This document shows, piece by piece, positions 1 to 6,145 of a stretch of 13,194 bases of DNA; within the stretch, counting starts at the first letter, position 1, and each line of letters opens with the position of its first letter. The position numbers were made by a program, and so were the translations under genes. Source of the stretch: an uncultured bacterium (GTDB lineage: Bacteria; Patescibacteriota; Minisyncoccia; Phycocordibacterales; UBA9973). The notes beneath the pieces are model-generated. The model ran no database searches, was not told the origin of the DNA, and saw nothing but the letters and a program-made list of their open reading frames with translations. Where the stretch lies: the NCBI GenBank assembly GCA_903825265.1, contig CAIJZW010000039.1:1-13194 (forward strand), given 5' to 3'.

Positions 1-50
1 AGATAATTTAAAATAAAATTTTGAATAAAATTAAGCTTTCGAGATAAAAA

Positions 51-80
51 AATAGCTTGTGATTTTTATCACAAGCTATT
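51..80 (-). terminator. Intrinsic terminator of the lipoprotein gene
   Basis: A perfect 13-bp inverted repeat (51-63 with 68-80, arms AATAGCTTGTGAT / ATCACAAGCTATT) has a four-base loop. Read on the minus strand it is followed directly by a run of seven T's, the layout of a Rho-independent terminator. It begins 18 bases past the stop of the minus-strand lipoprotein gene. Confidence 0.85.
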
Positions 81-98
81 GATTTTATTTAAGGGGAA

Positions 99-713
99 TT
101 ATTTATTTTTTTTAAATTCCCCCTCTTTTTTTAATTCTATTTTTGTCTCCCCGTTTTCTACTATTTTTTTAAATAATAGAAAACAGTCTGTATCAGTTGC
201 TGGTTGCAACTTGACTGTTTGTTTGTTTTCCAGAACCAGGGTGACATACTTTGTTTTATCTAAAACAAAAGTACTATCTCTGTTGTTGTAACAAAACTCA
301 AAATTTACATTTTGAGAATATGAAAGCGGAAACAAAATTGTTATAGACGCAACATTAGTTTGTTGCGCTTTTAAAATTATTTTTCCTCTTGAGAAATCTG
401 GCACGATACCATAAATAGTACCGACGCTATCCACAAAGTGAACAACCCCAGATTTATCAACTAAAACCTCGCTAGATTTCATAGCATCCTCTACTCTCAT
501 AGAAGTACTATTAAAAAATGCGATTTCTTTTACGACGGATACTCCTCCTTTTTTCACAACAGCATCAAATACTGTTGGTTTCCAATAGCTGAAACCGTCG
601 AACTCCTGCAAGGGAAGTTTTTGCTCCACGATTCTATGGGAGCATGAACTAAAAATAAACTGACTGACTATCACAACTATCGTTGCGCTAATCAAAAAAC
701 TTCTTTTCCTCAT
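99..713 (-). CDS. Putative lipoprotein of unknown function
   Basis: A 204-residue protein that I do not recognise as a family. The N-terminus MRKRSFLISATIV is a typical secretion signal: basic residues, then a hydrophobic stretch to about residue 22. It ends in a lipobox-like I-F-S-S-C, so Cys24 is the likely lipidated residue after signal peptidase II cleavage. The rest is rich in beta-type segments and ends in a lysine/glutamate-rich tail (about residues 186-204), with no membrane segment after the signal. Two further cysteines (near residues 141 and 177) could form a disulfide. The gene is monocistronic, divergent from pilB, and followed by a clear terminator. No Shine-Dalgarno is visible before the ATG. 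A secreted, membrane-anchored protein is well supported; any link to the pilus machinery next door would be guesswork. Confidence 0.8.
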   Translation of the reverse strand: MRKRSFLISATIVVIVSQFIFSSCSHRIVEQKLPLQEFDGFSYWKPTVFDAVVKKGGVSVVKEIAFFNSTSMRVEDAMKSSEVLVDKSGVVHFVDSVGTIYGIVPDFSRGKIILKAQQTNVASITILFPLSYSQNVNFEFCYNNRDSTFVLDKTKYVTLVLENKQTVKLQPATDTDCFLLFKKIVENGETKIELKKEGEFKKNK

Positions 714-723
714 ATTTAATTTT

Positions 724-776
724 ATTTAAATTACATTGTTTGCCTGTATCAAATCATATTTAGAGACAAATGTCAA
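724..776 (-). promoter_or_regulatory. Candidate promoter(s) for the lipoprotein gene
   Basis: On the minus strand TTGATA (752-747), a 17-nt spacer and TTAAAT (729-724) precede the ATG at 713, giving a predicted leader of only a few bases. An alternative uses a consensus TTGACA (776-771), 17 nt and TTTGAT (753-748) and would give a leader of about 30 nt. Either could serve; the choice cannot be made from sequence. Confidence 0.4.
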
Positions 777-800
777 GTCTATATATGACTCTTTATAAGT

Positions 801-806
801 TATAAT
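801..806 (+). promoter_or_regulatory. -10 element of pilB, leaderless arrangement
   Basis: A consensus TATAAT ends 7 nt before the pilB ATG. With normal sigma-70 spacing, transcription would start at or within a base or two of the A of the start codon. No good -35 is seen 16-18 nt upstream, and there is no Shine-Dalgarno. Confidence 0.55.
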
Positions 807-813
807 AAATCTT

Positions 814-2514
814 ATGAGTATTCAATTTGATGACGATAAACAGAATAAAAATCTTATAGATTTACGAAAACAAGAGGAAGAAGACCTTGTAGATATCTTA
901 GCAGAAGCCCGTTATGGAGTTCCCGCTATTCACCTATCATCTATACCTATAGAGAATGATGCTCTTCGTACAATTGAAGAGAAAGATGCCCGTGCAGAAG
1001 AAGTTGCTCCATTTAAACTTTTAGGAAAAGACATTCATGTCGCTGTTCGTTCACCTCAACCAGACAAATTAGAAAATTTACGCAAATATTTTACAGACCG
1101 TGAATTTTTACCTCATTTTTATATGGCATCTTTATCTAGTTTAGAAAAAGCTTGGGATAGATACAAAGAAATTTCTTATGCAAAAGAATCAAAGTCTGGA
1201 AGTATTGCTATTTCAGGTGAATCTCTAAAAAAGATAATGGTGAATATTAAGAATGTAGACGATATTAAAAAGGCTATTGTAGATATAGAGAAAGATAACA
1301 TACATACAACTTCACACATACTAGAGATAGCAATCGCTGGAGCTGTTGCTATAAATGCTTCTGATATACACTTCGAACCAGAAGAAAATACAGTCAGACT
1401 ACGTTTCCGTTTAGATGGAATACTTCATGAAGTTATGGAAATATCCCCCGCAGCTCATAAATTCATAAATTCTAGAATTAAACTTATTTCTGGTTTAAAA
1501 ATTACAACGAATGCTATCGCACAAGATGGACGTTTCAGTATATATCTTGATGAAGATGAAATATCTCTCCGTGTTTCTCTTATTCCTGGAGCTTATGGTG
1601 AATCAATAGTAATGAGAATACTTAACCCAAAATCTATAAGAGTAAAATTGGAAGATATGGGTATTGAACCAAAGTTGTATGAAATTTTTATGAAAGAAAT
1701 AAGGAAACCAAATGGTCTTATTCTTCTTACAGGACCAACAGGTTCTGGTAAAACAACTACCCTATACTCTTTCCTTCAGAAAATTTATTCAACCGAAATA
1801 AAAATTATTACAATCGAAGATCCTATAGAATATCACCTTCCTGGAATCACTCAAACTCAAACAGACAGTGAAAAAGGTTATACTTTCCTTGAAGGTTTAC
1901 GTTCTGCACTTCGCCAAGACCCAGATGTAATAATGGTGGGAGAAATACGCGATAGTGAAACAGCTAAAATTGCAGTTGAGTCAGCTCTTACTGGTCACTT
2001 GGTTTTCTCTACTCTCCATACAAACAACGCAGCTGGAGTTATCCCTCGTCTTATAGACTTAGAAGTTAATCCTAAAATTTTAGTTTCTGCTCTCTCTTTA
2101 TCTATCGCTCAAAGATTAGTTCGAAGACTTTGTGTTCATTGTAAAAAAGAAAAAGTAATCGGAGAAGAAGAACTATCAATAATTAATGCTAATATAGAAA
2201 AAGCAAAATCCCATGGTAAAAATTTTGCTGATTACGGAATAGATGTAAATACTCCATTTAAAATATATGAACCCACTGGATGCCCTGAATGTAATAGTAC
2301 TGGATACAAAGGACAAATAGGAATATTCGAAGCTATTTATAATGATGCTAAAATTGAAGAAATAATAATAAAAAATCCAAGTGAAAGAGAGATTAAAGAA
2401 GTAGCAAGAAACCAAGTATCTCTTACAATTCAAGAAGATGGTCTTGTAAAAGTACTAAAAGGTATCACCTCTTATGAAGAAGTAGCGAGTGTTGTAGATT
2501 TAAAAGAAGAATAA
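814..2514 (+). CDS. pilB: Type IV pilus / type II secretion assembly ATPase (PilB/GspE family)
   Basis: A 566-residue hexameric ATPase that acts at the inner face of the cytoplasmic membrane and powers pilin polymerisation. The N-terminal 150 residues resemble the GspE/MshE N-terminal domain. The motor domain follows: N2-type region with SDIHFEP near 184 and RLRFRLDG near 196, Walker A GPTGSGKTT at 307-315, Asp box ITIEDPIEY near 332-340, Walker B DPDVIMVGEIRD at 369-380, and His box GHLVFSTLHTN at 394-404. The tetracysteine zinc site is present (C440-x2-C443 and C490-x2-C493). All catalytic motifs are intact and the length is normal for PilB. No pilin, PilC or PilM-type gene is in the window, so the PilB rather than GspE label rests on what is usual in Patescibacteria. 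The start is the first ATG after the -10; there is no Shine-Dalgarno. Confidence 0.93.
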   Translation: MSIQFDDDKQNKNLIDLRKQEEEDLVDILAEARYGVPAIHLSSIPIENDALRTIEEKDARAEEVAPFKLLGKDIHVAVRSPQPDKLENLRKYFTDREFLPHFYMASLSSLEKAWDRYKEISYAKESKSGSIAISGESLKKIMVNIKNVDDIKKAIVDIEKDNIHTTSHILEIAIAGAVAINASDIHFEPEENTVRLRFRLDGILHEVMEISPAAHKFINSRIKLISGLKITTNAIAQDGRFSIYLDEDEISLRVSLIPGAYGESIVMRILNPKSIRVKLEDMGIEPKLYEIFMKEIRKPNGLILLTGPTGSGKTTTLYSFLQKIYSTEIKIITIEDPIEYHLPGITQTQTDSEKGYTFLEGLRSALRQDPDVIMVGEIRDSETAKIAVESALTGHLVFSTLHTNNAAGVIPRLIDLEVNPKILVSALSLSIAQRLVRRLCVHCKKEKVIGEEELSIINANIEKAKSHGKNFADYGIDVNTPFKIYEPTGCPECNSTGYKGQIGIFEAIYNDAKIEEIIIKNPSEREIKEVARNQVSLTIQEDGLVKVLKGITSYEEVASVVDLKEE

Positions 2515-2519
2515 AAAAA

Positions 2520-2610
2520 TAACTACTTTTTAGAGGCGTGCGCAAGGCTGTCGAGCCGAGCAATGAGGAAAATTTCAGCAGAAATTTATCCGGACTCTAA
2601 AAAGTAGTTA
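2520..2610 (+). repeat. Structured inverted-repeat element, copy 1 (also pilB 3' end)
   Basis: A perfect 16-bp inverted repeat (2520-2535 with 2595-2610; left arm TAACTACTTTTTAGAG) encloses a GC-rich core unlike the AT-rich surroundings. Inside are two small hairpins: GGCT-GTCG-AGCC (2546-2557), and AAATTTC-AGCA-GAAATTT (2570-2587) extended by GG/CC (2567-2568 with 2590-2591). The right arm is followed by CTTTTTATTT, and seven A's precede the left arm, so the helix could terminate transcription in both directions. It starts 5 nt after the pilB stop. The core is clearly related to the reverse complement of 3922-3989 (copy 2), including CCGAGCA-TGAG, AAATTTC...GAAATT and CGGAC. The family was not recognised. 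Confidence 0.75.
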
Positions 2611-2637
2611 CTTTTTATTTCTAATAATACAGAAAAG

Positions 2638-2828
2638 AAAAAAACATAAATCTCTAAACAATCCTTTGAAAACATGCGTTAACAAAGTAACATAAGCTTA
2701 CAGGATAGACCCAGTAAATATAAATATAAACCAAGACGTCCTATGCACATATATAGAGCACGGGGCCGATTGCTTAGAGATTTATGTCCTCTTCACAAAA
2801 ATGCTATAATTAAACATATCAAATTTCT
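2638..2828 (-). ncRNA. Candidate structured small RNA, 6S-like rod
   Basis: The sequences 2644-2663 and 2768-2787 pair over 20 positions. The only non-Watson-Crick pair, A2658/C2773, becomes a G·U pair only if the minus strand is transcribed. The helix can extend a further 7 bp by G·U and A-U pairs (2788-2794 with 2637-2643). On the minus strand the 3' arm runs into a T-tract (2643-2638), a terminator-like end. The interior allows CGUGC/GCAUG, AUAGGA/UCCUGU and CUUGGU/ACUGGG helices plus a small hairpin in the 3' half, with a large central internal loop. A long closing helix, central bubble and apical stem at this size match the known layout of 6S RNA, but primary sequence gives no proof. It is not SRP RNA, tmRNA or RNase P RNA as far as signature motifs show. 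The 5' end is placed from the promoter at 2835-2863; a processed form could start near 2794-2787. Confidence 0.55.
2802..2810 (+). promoter_or_regulatory. Extended -10 promoter candidate for ruvB
   Basis: TGCTATAAT is an extended -10 with a consensus hexamer (2805-2810). It has no good -35 and would start transcription near 2817, giving ruvB a leader of about 40 nt. It faces the small-RNA promoter: ATGCTATA (2801-2808) and TATAGCAT (2837-2844) form an inverted repeat, so the two transcripts would overlap by roughly a dozen bases or more. A weaker CATATT at 2842-2847 could instead give a leaderless ruvB message. Confidence 0.5.
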
Positions 2829-2834
2829 GCTAGA

Positions 2835-2863
2835 AGTATAGCATATTAAGAATATAATGTCAA
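2835..2863 (-). promoter_or_regulatory. Strong promoter for the minus-strand small RNA
   Basis: On the minus strand there is a perfect TTGACA (2863-2858), a 17-nt spacer and TATACT (2840-2835), with TG one base upstream of the -10 (extended -10, TGCTATACT). This is the best sigma-70-type promoter seen in the window. The predicted start is near 2828. The -35 overlaps the first codons of ruvB. Confidence 0.7.
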
Positions 2864-3879
2864 GTAAAGATACAACACAAAAAAGTGTCCGTCCAGAGTC
2901 CTCCAAACAGAAGGATGAAGGATTTTTAGATCAAACACTGCGTCCTAACATATGGGAAGAGTATGTTGGTCAAGAAAACATAAAAGCAAATCTTAAAATT
3001 CTTCTAACAGCAGCAGAAGAAAGAGCCCACCCTGCCGAACATATACTCTTCTATGGACCTCCTGGTCTTGGTAAAACAACTCTCGCTCATCTTATAGCTA
3101 AAGAAACAAGAAGACAGATTAAAATTACTTCCGGGCCCGCAATAGAAAAGGTTGGTGATTTAGCTTCAATACTTACAAACCTTGCCCCTGGTGATATTGT
3201 CTTCATCGATGAAATCCATCGTTTAAATAAAATGGTAGAAGAGGTTTTATATCCTGCTATGGAATCAGGAGTATTAGATATTATTATAGGAAAGGGACCT
3301 TCTGCTCGTACTATCCAACTTGAGCTTCCACCATTTACACTTATTGCTGCAACTACTCGTATCGCATTACTATCATCCCCTCTTAGATCAAGATTTTCTG
3401 GTGGAGTCTTTCGACTTGAATTTTATAACAATGAAGAAATCAAAAAAATTGTATCTCGTTCTGCAAAGATCCTCGGAGTAGAATTAGAAGACGAAGCATT
3501 AGATGAAATAGCAAAACGTTCAAGATTTACTCCCCGTACTGCTAACTACTTCCTTAAGCGTTGTCGTGATTATGCTCAAGTGCACAAACTATCTCTTTCT
3601 AAAGAAGCAGTAAAGAATGCTCTGGCTTTACTTGAAATAGATGAACTTGGTTTAACATCCTCAGATAGAAGAGTTATAGAAATAATAATAAGTAAATTTA
3701 ATGGTGGACCGGTAGGACTTAAAACAATCTCAGCTGCAACAAGCGAAGAAGAGGCTACTATAGAAGAAGTCATAGAACCTTACCTTATACAACTTGGATT
3801 ACTCGAACGTACAAACCGTGGTAGAACTGTTACAAAAAAGGGTTATGAACATTTAGGGTTTGATTTTATTGAAAAGTAA
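2857..3879 (+). CDS. ruvB: Holliday junction branch migration helicase RuvB
   Basis: A 340-residue AAA+ motor that, with RuvA, drives branch migration of Holliday junctions during recombinational repair. Visible landmarks are the N-terminal LRPNIWEEYVGQENIK (about residues 28-43), Walker A GPPGLGKTT at 67-75, Walker B IDEIHR around D118-E119, the sensor-1 stretch IAATTR (163-168), and SPLRSRF (174-180) carrying the arginine-finger region. The C-terminal winged helix includes the GGPVGLKTIS and EPYLIQLGL blocks (about 265-340). Length and motifs are those of a normal, complete RuvB. A basic, non-conserved 25-residue N-terminal extension precedes the family core; a later start is not offered by another nearby ATG. 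ruvC lies 149 bp downstream; ruvA is not in the window. No Shine-Dalgarno precedes the ATG. Confidence 0.96.
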   Translation: MSSKDTTQKSVRPESSKQKDEGFLDQTLRPNIWEEYVGQENIKANLKILLTAAEERAHPAEHILFYGPPGLGKTTLAHLIAKETRRQIKITSGPAIEKVGDLASILTNLAPGDIVFIDEIHRLNKMVEEVLYPAMESGVLDIIIGKGPSARTIQLELPPFTLIAATTRIALLSSPLRSRFSGGVFRLEFYNNEEIKKIVSRSAKILGVELEDEALDEIAKRSRFTPRTANYFLKRCRDYAQVHKLSLSKEAVKNALALLEIDELGLTSSDRRVIEIIISKFNGGPVGLKTISAATSEEEATIEEVIEPYLIQLGLLERTNRGRTVTKKGYEHLGFDFIEK

Positions 3880-3898
3880 CTTTTAGTATAGAATTAAT

Positions 3899-4012
3899 TT
3901 TCTATTAAAATAGTATTATCATAGGGTCCGCATAATTTCTTACTAGAAATTTGCTCAGTGCTCGGGCCGTCGCCCTCCGCCGGCCCCTCTGATAATACTA
4001 TTTTAGTAAAAA
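3899..4012 (-). repeat. Structured inverted-repeat element, copy 2, between ruvB and ruvC
   Basis: A perfect 15-bp inverted repeat (3907-3921 with 3990-4004) extends imperfectly to 3899 and 4012. It encloses a GC-rich core that matches the core of copy 1 when read on the minus strand. The internal hairpins are GGGC-CGTC-GCCC (3964-3975) and AATTTCT-TACT-AGAAATT (3934-3951). The outer arms share no sequence with copy 1, yet both are fully paired, and the small GC hairpin changes from GGCT/AGCC to GGGC/GCCC with pairing kept. It lies antisense to ruvB-ruvC and is not followed by a good T-tract on either strand, so a pure terminator role fits less well here than for copy 1. Confidence 0.72.
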
Positions 4013-4028
4013 TTAAACATTTATATTT

Positions 4029-4514
4029 ATGCGAATTTTAGCAATAGATCCAGGATTCGAAAGAGTCGGAATAGCAATAATAGATAAAACATTAACACCA
4101 AAACATCTTTTGGTTTATTCTGAATGTTTTAAAACTTCTGCAAAAATACCATTTCATTCGCGATTAACTTTAATAGGAGATGAAATCGAAAAAATTATAA
4201 AAAAGTTTGAACCAGATGCTCTCGCTATTGAAAAATTATACTTTACTACTAATCAAAAAACTGTCATGGGTGTATCTGAAGCAAGAGGAGTAATGATATA
4301 TAGTGCCTCTAGAAATGGATTATTAATATATGAATATACTCCACCACAAATTAAAATAGCTGTTACTGGATATGGTAAATCAACAAAAGATATGGTCATG
4401 TCTATGGTCCCTAAATTAATAAAAATAAACAAAGAAACCAACTCAGACGATGAATTAGACGCTATTGCTATAGGTATTACATGCCTTGCCTGTGAAAGAT
4501 TTAATCCTTCTTAA
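4029..4514 (+). CDS. ruvC: Crossover junction endodeoxyribonuclease RuvC
   Basis: A 161-residue Holliday junction resolvase that cuts four-way junctions symmetrically after RuvAB branch migration. The RNase H-like fold is recognisable: MRILAIDPG with catalytic Asp7, AIEKLYF with Glu68, and the C-terminal DDELDAIAIG with Asp141 and Asp144, giving the complete acidic tetrad of the family. The TGYGKSTKDMV segment (113-123) corresponds to the conserved GxGxAxKxQV region. Length is normal for RuvC. The start follows copy 2 of the structured element by about 17-25 nt and has no Shine-Dalgarno. It may be read from the ruvB transcript, or from an unrecognised promoter; the inverted repeat between the two genes could modulate this. 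Confidence 0.95.
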   Translation: MRILAIDPGFERVGIAIIDKTLTPKHLLVYSECFKTSAKIPFHSRLTLIGDEIEKIIKKFEPDALAIEKLYFTTNQKTVMGVSEARGVMIYSASRNGLLIYEYTPPQIKIAVTGYGKSTKDMVMSMVPKLIKINKETNSDDELDAIAIGITCLACERFNPS

Positions 4515-4580
4515 AAAGAAAAGTTTTCCACATATTTCAAGGTATTGCAAAAAAAATAATATTTTGATACAAATAATCAT

Positions 4581-4586
4581 TATAAT
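4581..4586 (+). promoter_or_regulatory. -10 candidate for the acidic ORF
   Basis: A consensus TATAAT lies 28 nt before the ATG at 4615 in very AT-rich sequence. TTGATA (4564-4569) is upstream but only 11 nt away, too close for a standard -35. A TTTTCCACA (4524-4532), one base from the DnaA-box consensus, lies in the same gap. Confidence 0.4.
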
Positions 4587-4614
4587 ATGTTTTTAAAAAA
4601 ATTAATTTAAATTT

Positions 4615-4824
4615 ATGAGTTATAAAGACGACGAAGAATTAAGTGGTACAGATATTAAAGAGGATGAAATTGACATATTAGACTCTAGTGAAAATCTTGA
4701 TGATCCATTAGATGATGAAATCATAGACGACGATCTACTTATAGATGACGAAGAACTCCTCATTGACGAAGAAGATGACGATGAATCAACTGACTTTGTT
4801 GGTTTAGATGGATCTGAATATTAA
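4615..4824 (+). CDS. Small, extremely acidic protein of unknown function
   Basis: A 69-residue product, not recognised. About 33 residues are Asp or Glu against two Lys and no Arg, His or Cys. Acidic clusters alternate with short hydrophobic pairs (for example DDDLLIDDEELLIDEEDDD), suggesting a disordered or partner-binding chain rather than an enzyme. There is no signal peptide or membrane segment. It has its own TATAAT upstream and a strong terminator starting 9 bases after the stop, which supports a real, independently expressed gene despite the low-complexity content. Possible roles include chaperone tail, RNA polymerase or ribosome accessory, or DNA mimic; nothing in the sequence decides between them. 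Confidence 0.65.
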   Translation: MSYKDDEELSGTDIKEDEIDILDSSENLDDPLDDEIIDDDLLIDDEELLIDEEDDDESTDFVGLDGSEY

Positions 4825-4832
4825 TTTAAATT

Positions 4833-4874
4833 AAAAAAGTGTTATGTGTCTGATTAGACACATAACACTTTTTT
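4833..4874. terminator. Bidirectional intrinsic terminator (acidic ORF / tyrS)
   Basis: A perfect 19-bp stem (4833-4851 with 4856-4874; core AAGTGTTATGTGTCT) has a GATT loop, with six A's at one end and six T's at the other. It can therefore terminate the plus-strand acidic ORF and the convergent minus-strand tyrS, whose stop lies 11 bases beyond. Confidence 0.92.
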
Positions 4875-4884
4875 AATTATTTGT

Positions 4885-6084
4885 TTATTTAATTATTATC
4901 TTACAAAATCTTTTCTTCCCTATTTTATAAACTCCTTCTTTTGCATTTTCATTATGGCTAGCAACCTTCTCATCTAAATCCATATTTGTAATAGCTCCTT
5001 CATCAACAAGTCTACGAAAATCACTCTTAGAATTTATTATTTTTTTATTTAAAAGCACATCAACAAGTAAAGAATTTTCTTTTACTATTACATCCTCTAT
5101 ATCTGTTGGTATTTCTTTTTTAGAAAAAGTACTCTCCCATCTATCTTCTGCTTCTTTGGCTTTTTTCTCTCCGTAAAAAACAGAAATAATTTCTTTAGCT
5201 AATCTCATTTTAAAATCACGAGGATTCACAATTCCAGATTTAAGGTCTTTACTTATATCTTCTATTTCTTGAGTTGAAATATTTGTACAAAGTTCAAAAC
5301 CAGATACTATTAAACCGTCTGTCCAACTCATAATTTTTCCATACATTTCTTCTGATGTATCACATAATGCAACCATATTACCTTCTGTTTTACCCATCTT
5401 CTTTCCAGAATTATCTTCAAGAAGCTTCATGGTTATCACAAATTTTTCTTTCCCTTTCATTGTCTTCATAAGATCACGACCACAAAGCATATTAAAGGTC
5501 TGATCATTGCCCCCTATCTCTCCGTCAACATTCATAGCAACAGAATCATAACCTTGCATAAGTGGGTACATAAATTCGTGAAGATATATAGGTTTACCTT
5601 CTTCTATTCTTTTTTCAAACATATCTCTCTCTAACATTTGTTGAACTGTCATATTTGAAGCTAGAGAAAGAACATCTTCAAAATTCATTTTGCCCAACCA
5701 TTTAGAATTAAATTTAATTTGAGCAGCGTTTTTACCAGAAAAAGAAATGAGAGAACTTGCTTGTTTCTTATAATTCTTCAAATTAACCATAACTTGTTTA
5801 TGGGTAAGCTGTTTACGTGTTGCACTCTTATCTGTAGGATCTCCTATCATAGCGGTAAAATCTCCCATTAAAAGTATTATTTTATGTCCTGCTTTTTGAA
5901 ATTCACTTAATTTTTTAATAGGAATAGCATGTCCAAGATGAAGAGTTGGGCCTGTTGGATCAATACCTAAATATATTGTAAGTTTTTCGCCTTTATTTAT
6001 TTTACTTTCTAAAAACTCCCTAGATGGGTAAACAGAAGATATTCCTCTTGTTAATAAATCATTGTTTATCTTATTCATAGTCAT
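4885..6084 (-). CDS. tyrS: Tyrosine-tRNA ligase
   Basis: A 399-residue class I aminoacyl-tRNA synthetase that charges tRNA-Tyr. The HIGH signature is HLGH at 49-52 within GIDPTGPTLHLGHA. The tyrosine-pocket residues sit in YPLMQGYD (173-180), followed by GGNDQ (191-195). The KMSKS loop is KKMGKTEGN (228-236), a KxGKT variant also known from bacterial TyrRS. A C-terminal S4 RNA-binding domain covers about 335-399 (LLVDVLLN...SKSDFRRLVDEGA). The gene is complete. The start is ambiguous between Met1 and Met3 (6084 or 6078); a TATGAT ending 5 nt before 6084 would put transcription initiation at the first ATG. It is divergent from the PBP gene and ends at the shared terminator. Confidence 0.95.
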   Translation of the reverse strand: MTMNKINNDLLTRGISSVYPSREFLESKINKGEKLTIYLGIDPTGPTLHLGHAIPIKKLSEFQKAGHKIILLMGDFTAMIGDPTDKSATRKQLTHKQVMVNLKNYKKQASSLISFSGKNAAQIKFNSKWLGKMNFEDVLSLASNMTVQQMLERDMFEKRIEEGKPIYLHEFMYPLMQGYDSVAMNVDGEIGGNDQTFNMLCGRDLMKTMKGKEKFVITMKLLEDNSGKKMGKTEGNMVALCDTSEEMYGKIMSWTDGLIVSGFELCTNISTQEIEDISKDLKSGIVNPRDFKMRLAKEIISVFYGEKKAKEAEDRWESTFSKKEIPTDIEDVIVKENSLLVDVLLNKKIINSKSDFRRLVDEGAITNMDLDEKVASHNENAKEGVYKIGKKRFCKIIIK

Positions 6085-6089
6085 ATATT

Positions 6090-6095
6090 ATCATA
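6090..6095 (-). promoter_or_regulatory. -10 candidate of tyrS, leaderless arrangement
   Basis: TATGAT on the minus strand ends 5 nt before the first tyrS ATG, so transcription would begin at about the start codon. No convincing -35 and no Shine-Dalgarno are seen. Confidence 0.4.
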
Positions 6096-6134
6096 TCTTA
6101 AAATCTTTGTCCGTAGTGTCTAAAACTGTGTTAT

Positions 6135-6140
6135 TATATT
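6135..6140 (+). promoter_or_regulatory. -10 candidate of the PBP gene, leaderless arrangement
   Basis: TATATT ends 5 nt before the ATG at 6146, so the mRNA would start at or next to the initiation codon. The -35 is not clear (TTGTCC at 6107-6112 is too far upstream). Confidence 0.4.
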
Positions 6141-6145
6141 CTTAT

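Noticed and set aside
2533..2597. Kink-turn or self-cleaving ribozyme in the element core
   Set aside because: The conserved TGA/GGA pieces suggested tandem G·A pairs, but the flanking bases do not give the required C-stem, and no hammerhead, twister or HDV core was found.
4524..4532. TTTTCCACA after ruvC as a DnaA box
   Set aside because: A single one-mismatch site in AT-rich DNA far from dnaA; expected by chance often enough that no role is claimed.
6062..6145. An upstream start for the PBP gene adding 28 residues
   Set aside because: It would overlap the start of divergent tyrS and put hydrophobic codons before the natural basic N-terminus and membrane helix at 6146.
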